Source of the DNA: Rhynchopus sp. YZ270_cl-10
Lineage: Eukaryota > Euglenozoa > Diplonemea > Diplonemida > Diplonemidae
Length of the DNA stretch: 64,000 nucleotides
Reading direction: 5' to 3'
Assembly: GCA_964035575.1 (NCBI GenBank)
Contig: OZ037934.1
Span: forward strand, 620,001 to 684,000
Part shown: one piece after another, positions 40,221 to 50,389 of the stretch
Numbering within the stretch: the first letter of the stretch is position 1
Layout: each line of letters opens with the position of its first letter
The notes under the pieces: model-generated
Database searches by the model: none
Told to the model about the DNA's origin: nothing
The model's input: the letters and a program-made list of their open reading frames with translations, nothing else
Program-made: the position numbers and the translations under genes

Positions 40221-42985
40221 ATGCCGCAGCGCAACGAACGCACCGAGGCAGCACCCTCAAGCGACAACGAAGAAGACGAGGTGCTGTACGACAGCTGCTA
40301 CGACTCGCAGGTACTATCCACAACCTTTCCCCTTCCCCTTCCTCCTTTTTTTAGCAAACGACGAAATGGATTGTAGGACTGCATGGTTGGGGCACCACCC
40401 CCCGTTTTTTTTTGCGTAAAAGATGTCAAATCACCCTATACATCATTACCTCAGGACGGCGATGCTGAGCAAGAACCCTTTGATGACGTCGGCTGGCTGG
40501 AGGGTCCCCCACAGCGTACTGTCTCCGAGGCGATGCAGTTGGTGGACCAATGCTGGTCTGCGGACTACATGATGGCGGAGTTCTTGACTGAAAGCGAAAT
40601 CCGGGGCGAGATCACAAACAACGCCCGACCCCTGCAGCACGCCACCGCACTGTCGCACCTCACGCTTGCGAAGAAGCTGCTGCGGGAGAACCCTGCGGTG
40701 CTGACCGAGACCTCCTCCCGCCTTTCGGTTGTGCTCCGCGCTGTGTCCGCTGCATGCGTCGGGTTTGGCTGTGCGAACTCCACTGCCTGGAAGGCGGGAG
40801 TACAAGAGCTTGTCGCTGCTGGCGCGGTGGACACCTTTGTCATGGCGTTCAACGAAATCATTGGCCCGATCTTCCCCGTCGCCAAGCAGGTGTTCTCTGG
40901 CGAGCAGGACATCGATTCGGAAGAGATAGCAGGGCCTACCCTCGCAATGCGGGCGATCCTCAACGCACTGTGCGGGCTTCTTCTTGGCAGTGGGTCGGGG
41001 CTGCCGCATAGTTCGAAGGAGGAGACGCACACCTGCCAGCATATGTGTCTGGACGACCTGTTGTTGCAGCTTTTCATGTTGATTCGAGACGCGCCAGCCG
41101 CGCCGTCGATTCTTCCAGGAAAGAAGCTTGTCATGCTGGCGCACGTTGTGCTGGCAGCACTGTGCGGCCCGGTCGACCTCAAGCCTGCCTCCTGGGGGGA
41201 AGGGTGGCGGCGGTCCATGCGCTGGGTCGGCGATGGTGCGGTGGAGCAGTACATCACCTCGGTGCTGCAGTCCGGCGCGAACTGCAGCCGCCTGCACTTC
41301 CTGACAGCAGACCAGCTGCGGGCATGCCACTACCGTTTCTACAGCGTGGCGATGCGCCAGGCATTGGACAACCTTGACACATGCCAGACGGGGCCGCAGC
41401 TCGCAGAAAACCCTTGCCCGGAGGATCGAAGCATTCCGATCCCGGTTCGCGAGGCGCTGGCGGTATTTGCAGTGAAGCTTGCGCAGGGGCAGCTGAAGAG
41501 GCAGGACACAGTGATCATCCCGCAGGCTCACCTCGATGCGGCGCAGCCCGACATCTCTCAAGCATCGGTTGCGGATTTGTGTGAATCGGATGCCATCAGT
41601 TTGCACATCGACGACATCCGTGAAAAGCCGTCGCTCACACCACAGTTCCCGCCACGTAAAGATGACCATTTGGTCCCCAATGACATCATGTCCACAGGGA
41701 CGCCGACCCCTGCGTTGTGGCACAGCTCAAACCAGTACAACAGTGTGCGGCAGGAGGACAAACCACTGAGCTCGCCTGGGGAGCTGCTCTTCAGGATGTT
41801 GTATACGGTGTTACCTGGGTTTGTGGTTGGGGTGTTTAAGTTGTTTCTGTCGTCACTCCCGGGGGAGGATGCGGCTCGTAGTTCGAACCTGCCAGAGGCA
41901 GAAGCGGCGGTGTTCGGTGCAACGTCGCCGCAGGAGCTGGCACGCCACAGAAACGTGACCATGAAGTGCGTGACCGGGCTCCTGCTCCACATCCTGAAGC
42001 TGATTTCGAAGCACTCCACGATCCAGGCCGAGGTTGTATTGCAGGCGATGGCAGACTCGAATGGGCTGCTTCTGCTCTTGAAGTACCTCCACCAGAACAG
42101 TGTGCTGCTCCTGACAGGTGTCGACCACGTGGCCGAGGCAGGGTGGGATGAAGCGATTGAAGTGCCGTGCCCGCTCCCGCCCAACGAAGGCGCGCACGTC
42201 CCCTGGGGGGCTACAGCCACGGACCTTGATGAGACACTGAGCAACAAATGCCGAAGTCTTGTTGTGCTTGACGGGGACATCCATACGGTGGTGATGTGCG
42301 ACGCGCGGAATTTGGTATGGCATTTTTCTGTTGATTATTCGAGTCACCATGAATGACTCATTTTTGGGGCAAAAAAACACCTTCCGCCACCATCAGATGG
42401 CCTGCACAGCAGTCCTCCGCTTGATACGAAAGCTGGTACGGCGGCGCCCCAGCAGGCTGGCCTTGATGCTCTTCTACAAGGTATTCCCCTATACCCAAAA
42501 AACCCCACTGCAAACCGACAAACAAAAGAATGCGTTTTTTTATTCAGAAGTAAACTACGACATGTTTGGACTGCATGGTTGGGGTCCACCCCTTTGGTAC
42601 ACTGTTCAAGAGAGGGTTTTGTATTTCAAGTCAGCTTTTATTCATTCAACACACCGCTGAACAGATGCAAATCCTGTTGCGCAGGAAGCTGCGTATCATC
42701 CACCCGATGATGACGTTGTACGGCTTGAAGCTTCTGTGCGACCTCAACCCACACATGGGGCGGAAGTGGCGTGTGCAGAACTCAAAGGCCCTCAGCCAGC
42801 TCTACCGCTACGTCACCCCCAGCGTCCCCGAGGTCTGTGCCAGTGTCTTCGGCAACACAGAGCCCATCGACACCTCAGTCGAGCTCCCTGTCCCCGCAGA
42901 GCAACGCGACACAGAGGAGCATATGCAACGCGTCTGTCAGGAGTACGGCAATCTGGAGTACCCGACCCTCAAGCCGTACTCCTAG
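40221..42985 (+). CDS. FAR11: Far11/STRIP subunit of the STRIPAK complex
   Basis: Exons 40221-40310, 40455-42314, 42397-42480 and 42665-42985 join in phase 0 to 784 residues. After an acidic N-terminus, helical repeats begin (DVGWLEGPPQ, then FLTESEIRGEI), fitting the N1221 domain. After a Pro and Ser linker comes the Far11/STRP C-terminal region: PGELLFRMLYTVLPGFVVGV, LLHILKLISKHSTIQAEVV, LLLLLKYLHQN, and in the last exons MQILLRRKLRIIHPMMTLYG and GRKWRVQNSKALSQLYRYV. The C-terminal motif order is that of animal STRIP1/2 and fungal Far11, scaffolds of striatin-PP2A complexes. There is no signal peptide, so a cytoplasmic role is expected. Introns 1 (GTACTA start, the only non-GTAT donor) and 3 hold family A copies. 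Confidence 0.9.
40354..40404 (+). repeat. Repeat family A, 5' half (Far11 intron 1)
   Basis: CAAACGACGAAATGGATTGT and AGGACTGCATGGTTGGGG directly follow TTTTTTTAG. The 3' half of the family is missing. Confidence 0.8.
42548..42639 (+). repeat. Repeat family A copy (Far11 intron 3)
   Basis: AAGTAAACTACGACATGTTT, GGACTGCATGGTTGGGGTCC, GGTACACTGTTCAAGAGAGG and GTATTTCAAGTCAGC. It follows TTTTTTTATTCAG and makes up half of the 184-bp intron. Confidence 0.85.
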
Positions 42986-43307
42986 GGGAGGGGGGAGGAG
43001 GACAACGTAACACACACAAAAGACATTACTGCCCCTCCCTTTTTTTTAGCTTCTGTGTCCACCATATGGTGAGGGGTTTTTGCACTTTCAATGTTTGGGT
43101 TTTGCTGACGATCATCCTTCAACTTCTTTTCTTAGTTTTGAAAAGAAAGGGTGCATGTGTTGACCCTCTCAAATACTTTCAATTCTGTGAACTGAAAGTA
43201 TATGAATCTAATTAGTTTTTCACTGACTGTCATAACGTCTGCTCAGGAGGCGAACTCTTGTGTACCCAACATCCCAATACAGAGCTATCTACACAACTCT
43301 ATCTTCA
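42986..43307. other. Short spacer before the RBR ligase
   Basis: AT-rich with no repeat recognised. A polypyrimidine-poor acceptor-like CTCAG at 43246 precedes the ligase start by 61 bp and could receive an upstream or trans-spliced leader, but no upstream exon was identified. Confidence 0.4.
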
Positions 43308-44492
43308 ATGTCATTGCGCACTGTATGCGATCATGTCAGGGCGCTTACCATCCCGGTGGCTGTCCTGCAGAAGGCTGTGACCCGTGTACAGTGCGAGTGT
43401 GGGTCCACCGATGAGTGTGAAATGTGTCTGCACTGCGGGTTTGTTGTGTGTGAGCGGCACAACTTCATGGACACAATGCAGCAGCACACGAGGAAGCACC
43501 CTGTGGTGGTTGAATTGGAAGGCGGGTTTTTCACCTGCAGGGACTGCGGACCCTGTGCCATGTCCCCGCAGCTAGAAGGCATGTACCACGTTCTCGCCGC
43601 GCAGAAGTGGCTGACGTCGCGGAACATCTGCACGCAGTTCTCTGAGACAGCAGCACCCGCAGCAGCGTCCGCACCATCTTGTGCACCGTCGCAACGGATG
43701 CGCACGCCATCCAGACCCACCTCCACACCACACGACCTCCGTGCGATGTGGCTGCGGTCGAACACAGAGGAGTCCTTGGTCCCGGTGGAGGTGTTTCCTC
43801 GGGAAGTGTCGTCGTCGTCGTCGTTGGAGTTCGTAGAGGTTCGCGACAAGGTGGTTGTGACGCGGTGCTGCATCTGTCTTGATGAGTGCGAGGCGTACGT
43901 CCCCAGCGATTCGTGTCGCCACAGCGAGTCGCGCTTCTGCCGCGACTGCCTGGAGGGCTACGTCACCTCGCAGCTGCAGGACCGCGATGGGCGCCTCGCT
44001 GCGAATGGTGTGCTGGCGTGTCCGTTCCCGCGCTGCAAGGCGGAGCTGTGCCCGGCAGACCTGAGGGACGTGCTGGATGCGGACCTGCGGGGTGAGCTGG
44101 CGACCGCGCTGACCCTCGCAGCCTTGAGGAAGAACAGCGAGTTTGCGGAGTGCTGCTTCTGCCACACCCAGGCGCTGGTCGACAGCGCGCAGATGAACTG
44201 CCCGAACTGCAGACGTTCCTCCTGCACACACCACAGCGTGGCCTGGCACACCGGCCTCACCTGCGCCGAGTACGACACCAGACAGAACGGAGACGTTGCC
44301 TCGCGCGACCTCATCGAGGCAGAGACACGCCGCTGCCCGAGCTGCACGGCTCCTATCCAGAAGTCGTACGGATGCGACCACATGACCTGCAGGTGCGGGT
44401 TCGAATTCTGCTTCGTCTGCCTCGCCGACTACCGAGCAATCATCAACGGAAGCAACCTGCAACACAACCGTGGCTGCAAATACCGTGCCTGA
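43308..44492 (+). CDS. RBR-type E3 ubiquitin ligase with N-terminal UBP zinc finger
   Basis: Single exon, 394 residues. The ATG at 43308 (MSLRTVCDHVRAL) was chosen because it just precedes the first Cys-His pair, and the frame further upstream lacks another ATG. Residues about 7-75 form a ZnF-UBP-like finger (CDH, CECG, CEMCLHCG, CERH, CRDCG). After a low-complexity Ala, Ser and Pro linker comes RING1 (CCICLDE...CRHSESRFCRDCL), then the in-between RING (CCFCHTQALVDSAQMNCPNC), then RING2 (CPSCTAPIQKSYGCDHMTC). The RING2 Cys356 in GCDHM matches the catalytic Cys that carries ubiquitin in HHARI/Parkin-type ligases. The UBP finger may bind the free end of ubiquitin. This domain pairing is unusual among RBR ligases known to me. 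Confidence 0.87.
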   Translation: MSLRTVCDHVRALTIPVAVLQKAVTRVQCECGSTDECEMCLHCGFVVCERHNFMDTMQQHTRKHPVVVELEGGFFTCRDCGPCAMSPQLEGMYHVLAAQKWLTSRNICTQFSETAAPAAASAPSCAPSQRMRTPSRPTSTPHDLRAMWLRSNTEESLVPVEVFPREVSSSSSLEFVEVRDKVVVTRCCICLDECEAYVPSDSCRHSESRFCRDCLEGYVTSQLQDRDGRLAANGVLACPFPRCKAELCPADLRDVLDADLRGELATALTLAALRKNSEFAECCFCHTQALVDSAQMNCPNCRRSSCTHHSVAWHTGLTCAEYDTRQNGDVASRDLIEAETRRCPSCTAPIQKSYGCDHMTCRCGFEFCFVCLADYRAIINGSNLQHNRGCKYRA

Positions 44493-44945
44493 ACGCGCGA
44501 TTTTTTCTTTCTCCCCGCGGGGGGACACATACACACACAACAATTTATATTGTTCTGATCCACGCTCAACCGGAAGAGACCTTCCCAAAATGCTCTAGGG
44601 TGGAATGCCCTCATCCAGCTCGACGCACACTCTTTTTCGAATGAAGGAGAATAGCAAAAGAGGAGAGTCCTGTGTGGGAGGTTTGGTTCTCGCTTCATTG
44701 CTTACATTCTGACTGCAACTCCATGCAGTATGAGCCGGGAAAAAAGGAGGGGGATGTTAAAACACCGGACAGTGGTGTGAAATAGCCCCCATTTCTTTTT
44801 TGTTGTTGTACGGCCGAACTTCGTCTTGGCACCTTTTCAACTACGCTAGGTTGACGTTACCACCGAGAACCCCCCCCCCCCCCCCCCCGTTTGTGCAAAA
44901 AAACCCCCCCTGTCCGATAACGTTTTTTTGTGATCAAAGGTGAAA
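44493..44945. other. Spacer after the RBR ligase
   Basis: No gene. It contains a C run of about 20 at 44870-44889 just before the miniature element. Confidence 0.5.
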
Positions 44946-44951
44946 AGGAAG

Positions 44952-45649
44952 CACGGCGTACGAAAGCGCTTCGAGGAGTTTTTTGAGAAATTTTCAAAAA
45001 AAAAAGCGCTTGAATTTTTAGGAAAAAGCGCTTTTTTTTCCTGAAGGGGTTTGTTAAGGGGGTTTAAGTCCACACTACAAGTGACCCAAACCAAATTTAT
45101 CGAGTCGCCGATTTCCCGCTGTGGGCATTTTTCTGACAAAAATTACGAACGCAGTGCCATTTTATGGCAACATTTTTTAGAAATGTTGCGTACCGTGGCT
45201 TCGCCAGGAACCTTTGGGTGCCATGACCGCTGTTTACTGATAAGAAGGCTGACATCCACTGCGGCTTGTGGACGGCCACCTGCACCGGCCACGGAAGAGT
45301 ACAATGTACATGCCTCCTGCATAACAGCCCGGTAGGAAGTGAGAAGGATCGAATGTCGCTGATTCGGAGGAACTCTGACTGTGCTTGGGTAACATTCGTC
45401 TCTCTGCCGGAGGCTACGATTGCAGGGGGTTTTTTTTTTGGGACCATCCAACAGAAGTTTTTCAAAACTCAAAAATCCTGGCGGCGGGGCTGACCCCAAC
45501 CAAAATATCAAAAAAATCATGAGAACAGGTACGCCTTACCAAAAACCCCACACAAAAAAAAAAAAGCGCTTTTTTTTTTTCATCAAGCGAAAAGTGCTTT
45601 TTTTTCCCCCCGAAAAAAAAAAACGCTTCAAGCGCTTTCGTACGCCGTG
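44952..45649. mobile_element. CA...TG element with 6-bp target duplication, member 4
   Basis: The 698-bp element has terminal inverted repeats starting CACGGCGTACGAAAGCGCTT, with AGGAAG on both sides (44946-44951 and 45650-45655). Near both ends the AAGCGCTTT motif recurs in long A and T runs, like the CGCG units of member 1. The centre (45152-45260) carries the GTTGCGTACCGTGGCTTCGC module also present in both hAT-type elements, so a piece was exchanged or one element landed in another. No protein is encoded. Confidence 0.88.
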
Positions 45650-45655
45650 AGGAAG

Positions 45656-47176
45656 CCTTTCTGAGGCTTAGATTCATTTTATTCAAAAAAGAACGTTTCT
45701 CTTCTTCTGTCTTTTCTCTTTTTTATGTGTTGTGGTAGCTCCACGAGGTGATACCGGAGAAGTCATCGTTTGCGACTAACGTAACAACCCGAGGGCTGGT
45801 AGTTTGCACAAATGTAGACAACCGGCTACGTCAATGCACTTTTTTTCTTATTTGAAACTTTGGTTGGATTTAGTGTAGACCCCCGAGGATGAACTCCGCT
45901 TTTCTTATTTATGGTGTCTTGTGTTATCGTCATTTGTGGAAGCGTGCAACCAACAAAGCTCTCTCCCTTCGGTTTCCCGTTTTCCTTGTGTGGGTGAAGA
46001 TAAAATCGAATCGATAGATCAACACCATAGTATTTTTGTGTGTTATCGTCGTACATCAGCCGAGTTTTATTGTGGATTTTATTAGACAAACCGGCGTTCT
46101 CACCTTCACTCATTACCTTTAATCATGGATATGGCATCACGGTACCAGGAATTTCCGGGTTTTTAAATTTTTCATGGACAAAAACTCCATCTTTCGACAG
46201 AAAAATATTATCGTTAATCATCACCAGGTATTACCATGCATCACCGGGTAAAAAAAAACCCCCTCCGCGGGAATACCAGGTAATGGGTCCAAGATTTGCA
46301 AAAAACCCCGACAATACCCGCCAGGTGCCATCCATATTTTATCAAAAAAACAACAAAAGAAAAAGAACCTCCCACCCTTTCCTGTACATCGCTGGGTTTT
46401 CCCGTGTTTTCTTTCCAAAAAAAAGTAAAATCCGGGGTGTCTAGTGATATTTTTTGCAGTGTTAAGTATGCCCGCGCGGGAAATTGTTTTTTCCTGCTAT
46501 TTTTTTGCGATCCGCATTCATTTGTATCGAGTCGGTACATGCACTGCTTTACTGTTTGAGTTTTTCTTTTTCTCTCTTTTTTTTTTCTTTTTCCCATCTG
46601 CGCTGGCCGTGATTGGCTCCCGTGAGGGACTTGCCTCTTGGGGTATTCTCTTTTCTCAAGGGTGACTATGCAAGAGAGTCTTAGGGTCATCTTAGAATTT
46701 TTTTCTTTAATTTAAGGCGACACGAGAGGCTTCAGTTCATCTATCCTTTTGCTTTTGTGTGTGTTTTTTTTCTTCGTTTTTTTCTTTCTAAGATATGCAC
46801 GAGAGGCACATTTATCTAACGTTTCTTTTATTTTTTTGTATTTTATTTTTGTGCGGTTCGTTTTTCTCCCAACACCGTCTTTTTTAAAACCCCCCCCCCC
46901 CCCCCCCCCGTTCGTACGTGAGATGTCCACTCCTAGCTATTGGCAACTTTACTTCGCGCCTCACCTGGCTTACCAAACCCAAAGAGAAAAACAGTGGAGA
47001 TTGCACAAACTGTGGCAACTACACTACTCCAACTATTTATCAAAAAAGGGGGAAATAATTGGAGGGTAAAAAAAATGAAATAAAAGAACATCGGACGCGT
47101 TTTGTTGCATCCTCACAAATGCTGTTCTGTTCTCCTGGATTGTTAAATAATAATCAGGGGCTTGAAAATGGTGAAA
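45656..47176. other. AT-rich spacer
   Basis: Contains weak copies of the GAGGCTTAGGTTCATCTTA-like motif (45662, 46674, 46727), CCGGGTA and ACCAGGTA inverted motifs at 46140-46330, and a C run at 46890-46909. From 46999 to 47050, TTGCACAAACTGTGGCAACT and CACTACTCCAAC match 52820-52870 and 54757-54800. One short minus-strand ORF is listed separately. Confidence 0.5.
45826..46113 (-). CDS. Hypothetical 95-aa ORF
   Basis: Begins MSEGENAGLSNKIHNKTRLM and has protein-like composition (KYYGVDLSIRFYLHPHKENG) in an otherwise AT-rich spacer. No family is recognised and no splice or neighbour context supports it. It could be a fragment of a mobile-element protein or chance. Confidence 0.25.
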   Translation of the reverse strand: MSEGENAGLSNKIHNKTRLMYDDNTQKYYGVDLSIRFYLHPHKENGKPKGESFVGCTLPQMTITQDTINKKSGVHPRGSTLNPTKVSNKKKSALT

Positions 47177-47273
47177 ATGTACCGTATTCGTACAAAATTA
47201 TCGACCGTAATAATGTTCTCTTTCAGGATTTTTCAGGAAGTTCGACCTTTTATACAGTCAATACTTTTGTATG
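47177..47273. mobile_element. Short hairpin element, CCGTATTCG family, copy 2
   Basis: Begins CCGTATTCGTACAAAATTAT and ends in TTTTGTATGAATACG, with the inner block TTTTTCAGGAAGTTCGACCT shared with 17407-17572. Possible TA flanks, but the limits are not certain. Confidence 0.6.
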
Positions 47274-47554
47274 AATACGTTAATACAAACAGCCATATCC
47301 GACGTTGTCTGATACCGCAATAATCAGGACAATACAGCGAGCATTTACCCTAACCTAACCTCACCTCTCCCCCCCTTTTTTTTTTCTTTTTTTCTTTTTT
47401 CTTTTATCTGACTTTCGAGATAACCGAGAACAAAATGAGGAGTTTCGAGAAAAAATCGAGTATTTTGTTTCCTCCTCCGCCACCCAACCACCACCAACCC
47501 TACAACCTACGCAGCACAAATTTTAGAGCAAAAAAAAAAGAGAAAAAAAAAAAA

Positions 47555-49537
47555 ATGTTGAGACACAGCTCTGCTCTGCTCGGAGATGTTCTCGTGTGTG
47601 AGTCTCCGAACAAGGTCAAAACCTTGACCAAAATTCTGAGCAAAAGAGAGGGCAAACCCATCAAAATCGTCGCAACTTCGGGACACATTTGTGAGATCGA
47701 CACCTTCTGTCCGTACCACTTTGAGCCAGTTCGTCAGCTCACCGCGCGTAAGGACGCCATGCTTTCATTCGTTCAGCAGCAGCACGATGGAAACGGTACG
47801 GTGTACCTTGCGCTGGACCCTGACAGGGAGGGCGAGGTCATCGCGCAGGACGTGTGGACGGAGCTGAAGAAGCTTGGTGTCCCGGAGAACGATATGGCGC
47901 GCGTTTCGTTCGCGGAAATCACCGAGTCTGCTGTCCTGGAGGCAATGAAAAAGCCTGGGCAGATCAACTACCAGCTTGTCCAGGCCGGATGGGCGAGGGG
48001 GATCATCGACTATTGGTTTGGGATAGTCGTGTCCACTCATCTCAGAGCCTATTCGACAGCATGCAAATCTGCTGGACGTGTGCAGTCGCCGACCTTGCGT
48101 ATGATCTGCGACCGTGAAGCAGAGATTGCGGAGTTCAAGCAAGAAACGCACTACGTTCCCCTCATTAACGCCCAAAAGAGAAAGCTGAGTGTTTCCTGCG
48201 GGAAAAAAAGCAAGCTCACCAAGGAGGAGGCAACAGCAATCACAGCCCACATCAAAAAGCACCCCAAGTGGACCTACGTCACAGAGAGCAAGCCGGCCCA
48301 GGCGGCGCCGCCGGCGTTCCTCGACACGGCCACGGTTCTGAAGGATGGGTGCAAGGCGCTGAAGCTCACCCTCGCCGACGTGACAACCGGACTTCAGAAG
48401 CTCTTCGAGATGGGTGCGATTACATACATCCGAACCGACTCGACCAAGATCTCTAAGCATGGTGCTGCGCAGCTTGCCGAGGTATGCCAGTGGATAGCGT
48501 GCCCACCTTTCCGCGTCAACAGCAGTTTTGTCAGTTGGTCCTTACCCGGCAAGGTGTAATTGCGCGCCTCAACGCTACTATGTCGCATCTCGGTGCTTTC
48601 GTTAAACACAAAATATTCAACAGCCTTAGCGACTTTGTATACAGAACCCCCGACAGGGTGATTGTCAAAACTACAGACGACTCCCCCACCCAAACCTTCA
48701 ACCCCCATACCCCCACACCACACACAGGCGATCAGAAAAATCTACGGCGAAGAATACGTCTACGACCTTGGCTCGGCTACAAAGGGCACAAAAACTGCCG
48801 CAAAGTCGCCCATGACACAGGAGGCGCACGAGGCCATCCGCCCCACCAACCCTCTCGTCGGTTCCGTCGGCTCAGTCACCCCTGCCCAGCAAACTCTGTA
48901 CACCTTCATCCGCGACAGAACACTGGAGGCAGCCATGCCCCGCCCCAAATACGATGTGACAACCACCACGTTGACCTGCGTGAAACCCTTTGAGAAGAAC
49001 CTCTTAACCGCCAAGCATGAGAGCAAGGTGACACTGTTTGCCGGCAGCGAGGTCCTCCACGCAAAGAAGAAGGCTTCTGCGAAGGAGGAGAACGACGACA
49101 AAATCCCTGCGTTCGGTGCAGAGGGGTTGGTCACTGTGTCGCCCCTGGAGATGCGGACTATTACCAACAGGGCGCCCAAGCGGTTGACCGTAGGTGATCT
49201 GGTTTCAGAGATGAAGAAGCACGGCATCGGGAGACCGTCGACATACAGCTCCACAGTGGAGAAGCTTTTCGACCGTTCATACATTGCCCAGGTGGAAGAA
49301 TCTGAGGTGGGGCTGACGGAGGTTGGAAACATCGCAAACGATTTCATGACCAAGGTGTACCCCGACTGGATGGACTATAAGTACACCTCGAAGCTCGAGA
49401 AGAACCTCAACAAGGTGGCAGAAGGGAAACTCGACTACTCGAAGTACATGACGACCTTCCGTACGGACTTCGCAGCGTCGATGCGCCGCACCCCTCCAAA
49501 GGGCTTTGCGCCCTTCCGTCTCACGGTTGAGGTATGA
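47555..49537 (+). CDS. Bacterial-type DNA topoisomerase IA
   Basis: Exons 47555-48481 and 48728-49537 join in phase 0 to 578 residues. The start was set at MLRHSSALLGDVLVCESPNK because the TOPRIM fold begins there. The ATG at 47435 adds a low-complexity leader. The TOPRIM metal site is Asp88, Asp90 and Glu92 (LALDPDREGE), and the strand-cleaving Tyr291 sits in AITYIRTDST. The later blocks SAGRVQSPTLRMICDRE, EAHEAIRPTN and GIGRPSTYSSTVEKL are typical of TopA, not Topo III. There is no C-terminal zinc finger. It relaxes negative supercoils, and in Euglenozoa such enzymes act in the mitochondrion. The frame ends GAG GTA TGA, which is also a donor-like GTATGA, so a further exon is possible. The 246-bp intron contains family B. 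Confidence 0.9.
48616..48676 (+). repeat. Repeat family B, copy 6 (topoisomerase intron)
   Basis: TTCAACAGCCTTAGCGACTT, TGTATACAGAACCCC and AGGGTGATTGTCAAAACTAC. Its 3' end resembles the copy at 17155-17243. Confidence 0.75.
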
Positions 49538-50389
49538 CCAAAGAGACATCTTGAGTTTTCATTATCTCATTTGAAGCAGTGGGGGTCTTCCAAGAAGGCC
49601 AACAGTGTATTTTTTTTTATAATTACAGTCACACAAAACATCGGGTGCAGAGATTTTTTTGTGGGGGGGTGGGGGGCAAGGGTGTAAATAAGGTCTGGGG
49701 GTCCGGGAGTCGGGAGTCGGGAGTCGGTTATTTACAGTTGCTAAGAAGGGGGTGTATGCACTATGCACCCTCTGGAGAGGGTCAAAAGTGCTCGAACAGG
49801 ATTTTTTTGGATCTCCTTGTTTCCATGATGCGGTAACCTTGGGAAATGGCCAGTTATTCGGCCACAGGGGGGAAGGAGGAGACAATGAGGAATGAGGTGG
49901 GGACTGAAAAATGAAAGGGTCGCGGGAGGGGCAAATGATAACAGATACTAAAGGAGATGCTGATTCGCACCTGAGGGAGGAATGATTGGGGGTGGGTCAA
50001 GGGGTGGAGGGGGTGGTAACACAATCAAAAGGGGTCTCTCGATATATATAAGAGCAAAAAGCAAAAACGCAAATCCGAATAAAAAACCCTACCGCCCCAT
50101 TCTTTTAATTTTTGGCAAAACACTATGCGAAGTTAACGTACGGAGGGTGAGACCGGGGAAACACAAAAAATCCTGATGAGTGAGTGAATGATTTTTAATG
50201 AGTTTCCCCTGTTACCCTCTTCCAACCTTGCAGATGCAAGTGGACAATAAATATGCAGGACGCGAAGCCTAAAAATATATAATCGAGAGACCCCCAAGAC
50301 GCAGCAGAGCTGCTTAAACAAGTTTACTAGGGAACGTAAAAGTAAGCCTAATCACAATCACAAAGTACGCTCCCTAAACTCCACTCGAT
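49538..50389. other. Spacer between convergent genes
   Basis: G-rich spacer between the topoisomerase gene (plus) and the hAT-like gene (minus). It holds an inverted-repeat element at 50031-50295. A possible short terminal exon of the topoisomerase (50234-50272, after CCTTGCAG) lies inside that element and is doubted. Confidence 0.45.
50031..50295. mobile_element. Putative small inverted-repeat element
   Basis: The ends GGGGTCTCTCGATATATATA and ATATATAATCGAGAGACCCC form an inverted repeat with one mismatch, 265 bp apart end to end. No target duplication is evident, so it may be an old miniature element or a structured RNA-related repeat. Confidence 0.45.

Noticed and set aside
44952-45649. 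Polinton-like origin for the elements with 6-bp target duplications
   Set aside because: Polintons also make 6-bp duplications, but these elements are under 1 kb, encode nothing and have different ends. The duplication length alone is not enough.
50234-50272. Possible last exon of the topoisomerase (MQVDNKYAGREA)
   Set aside because: It fits phase 0 after CCTTGCAG, but it lies inside an inverted-repeat element and is not needed to complete the enzyme.
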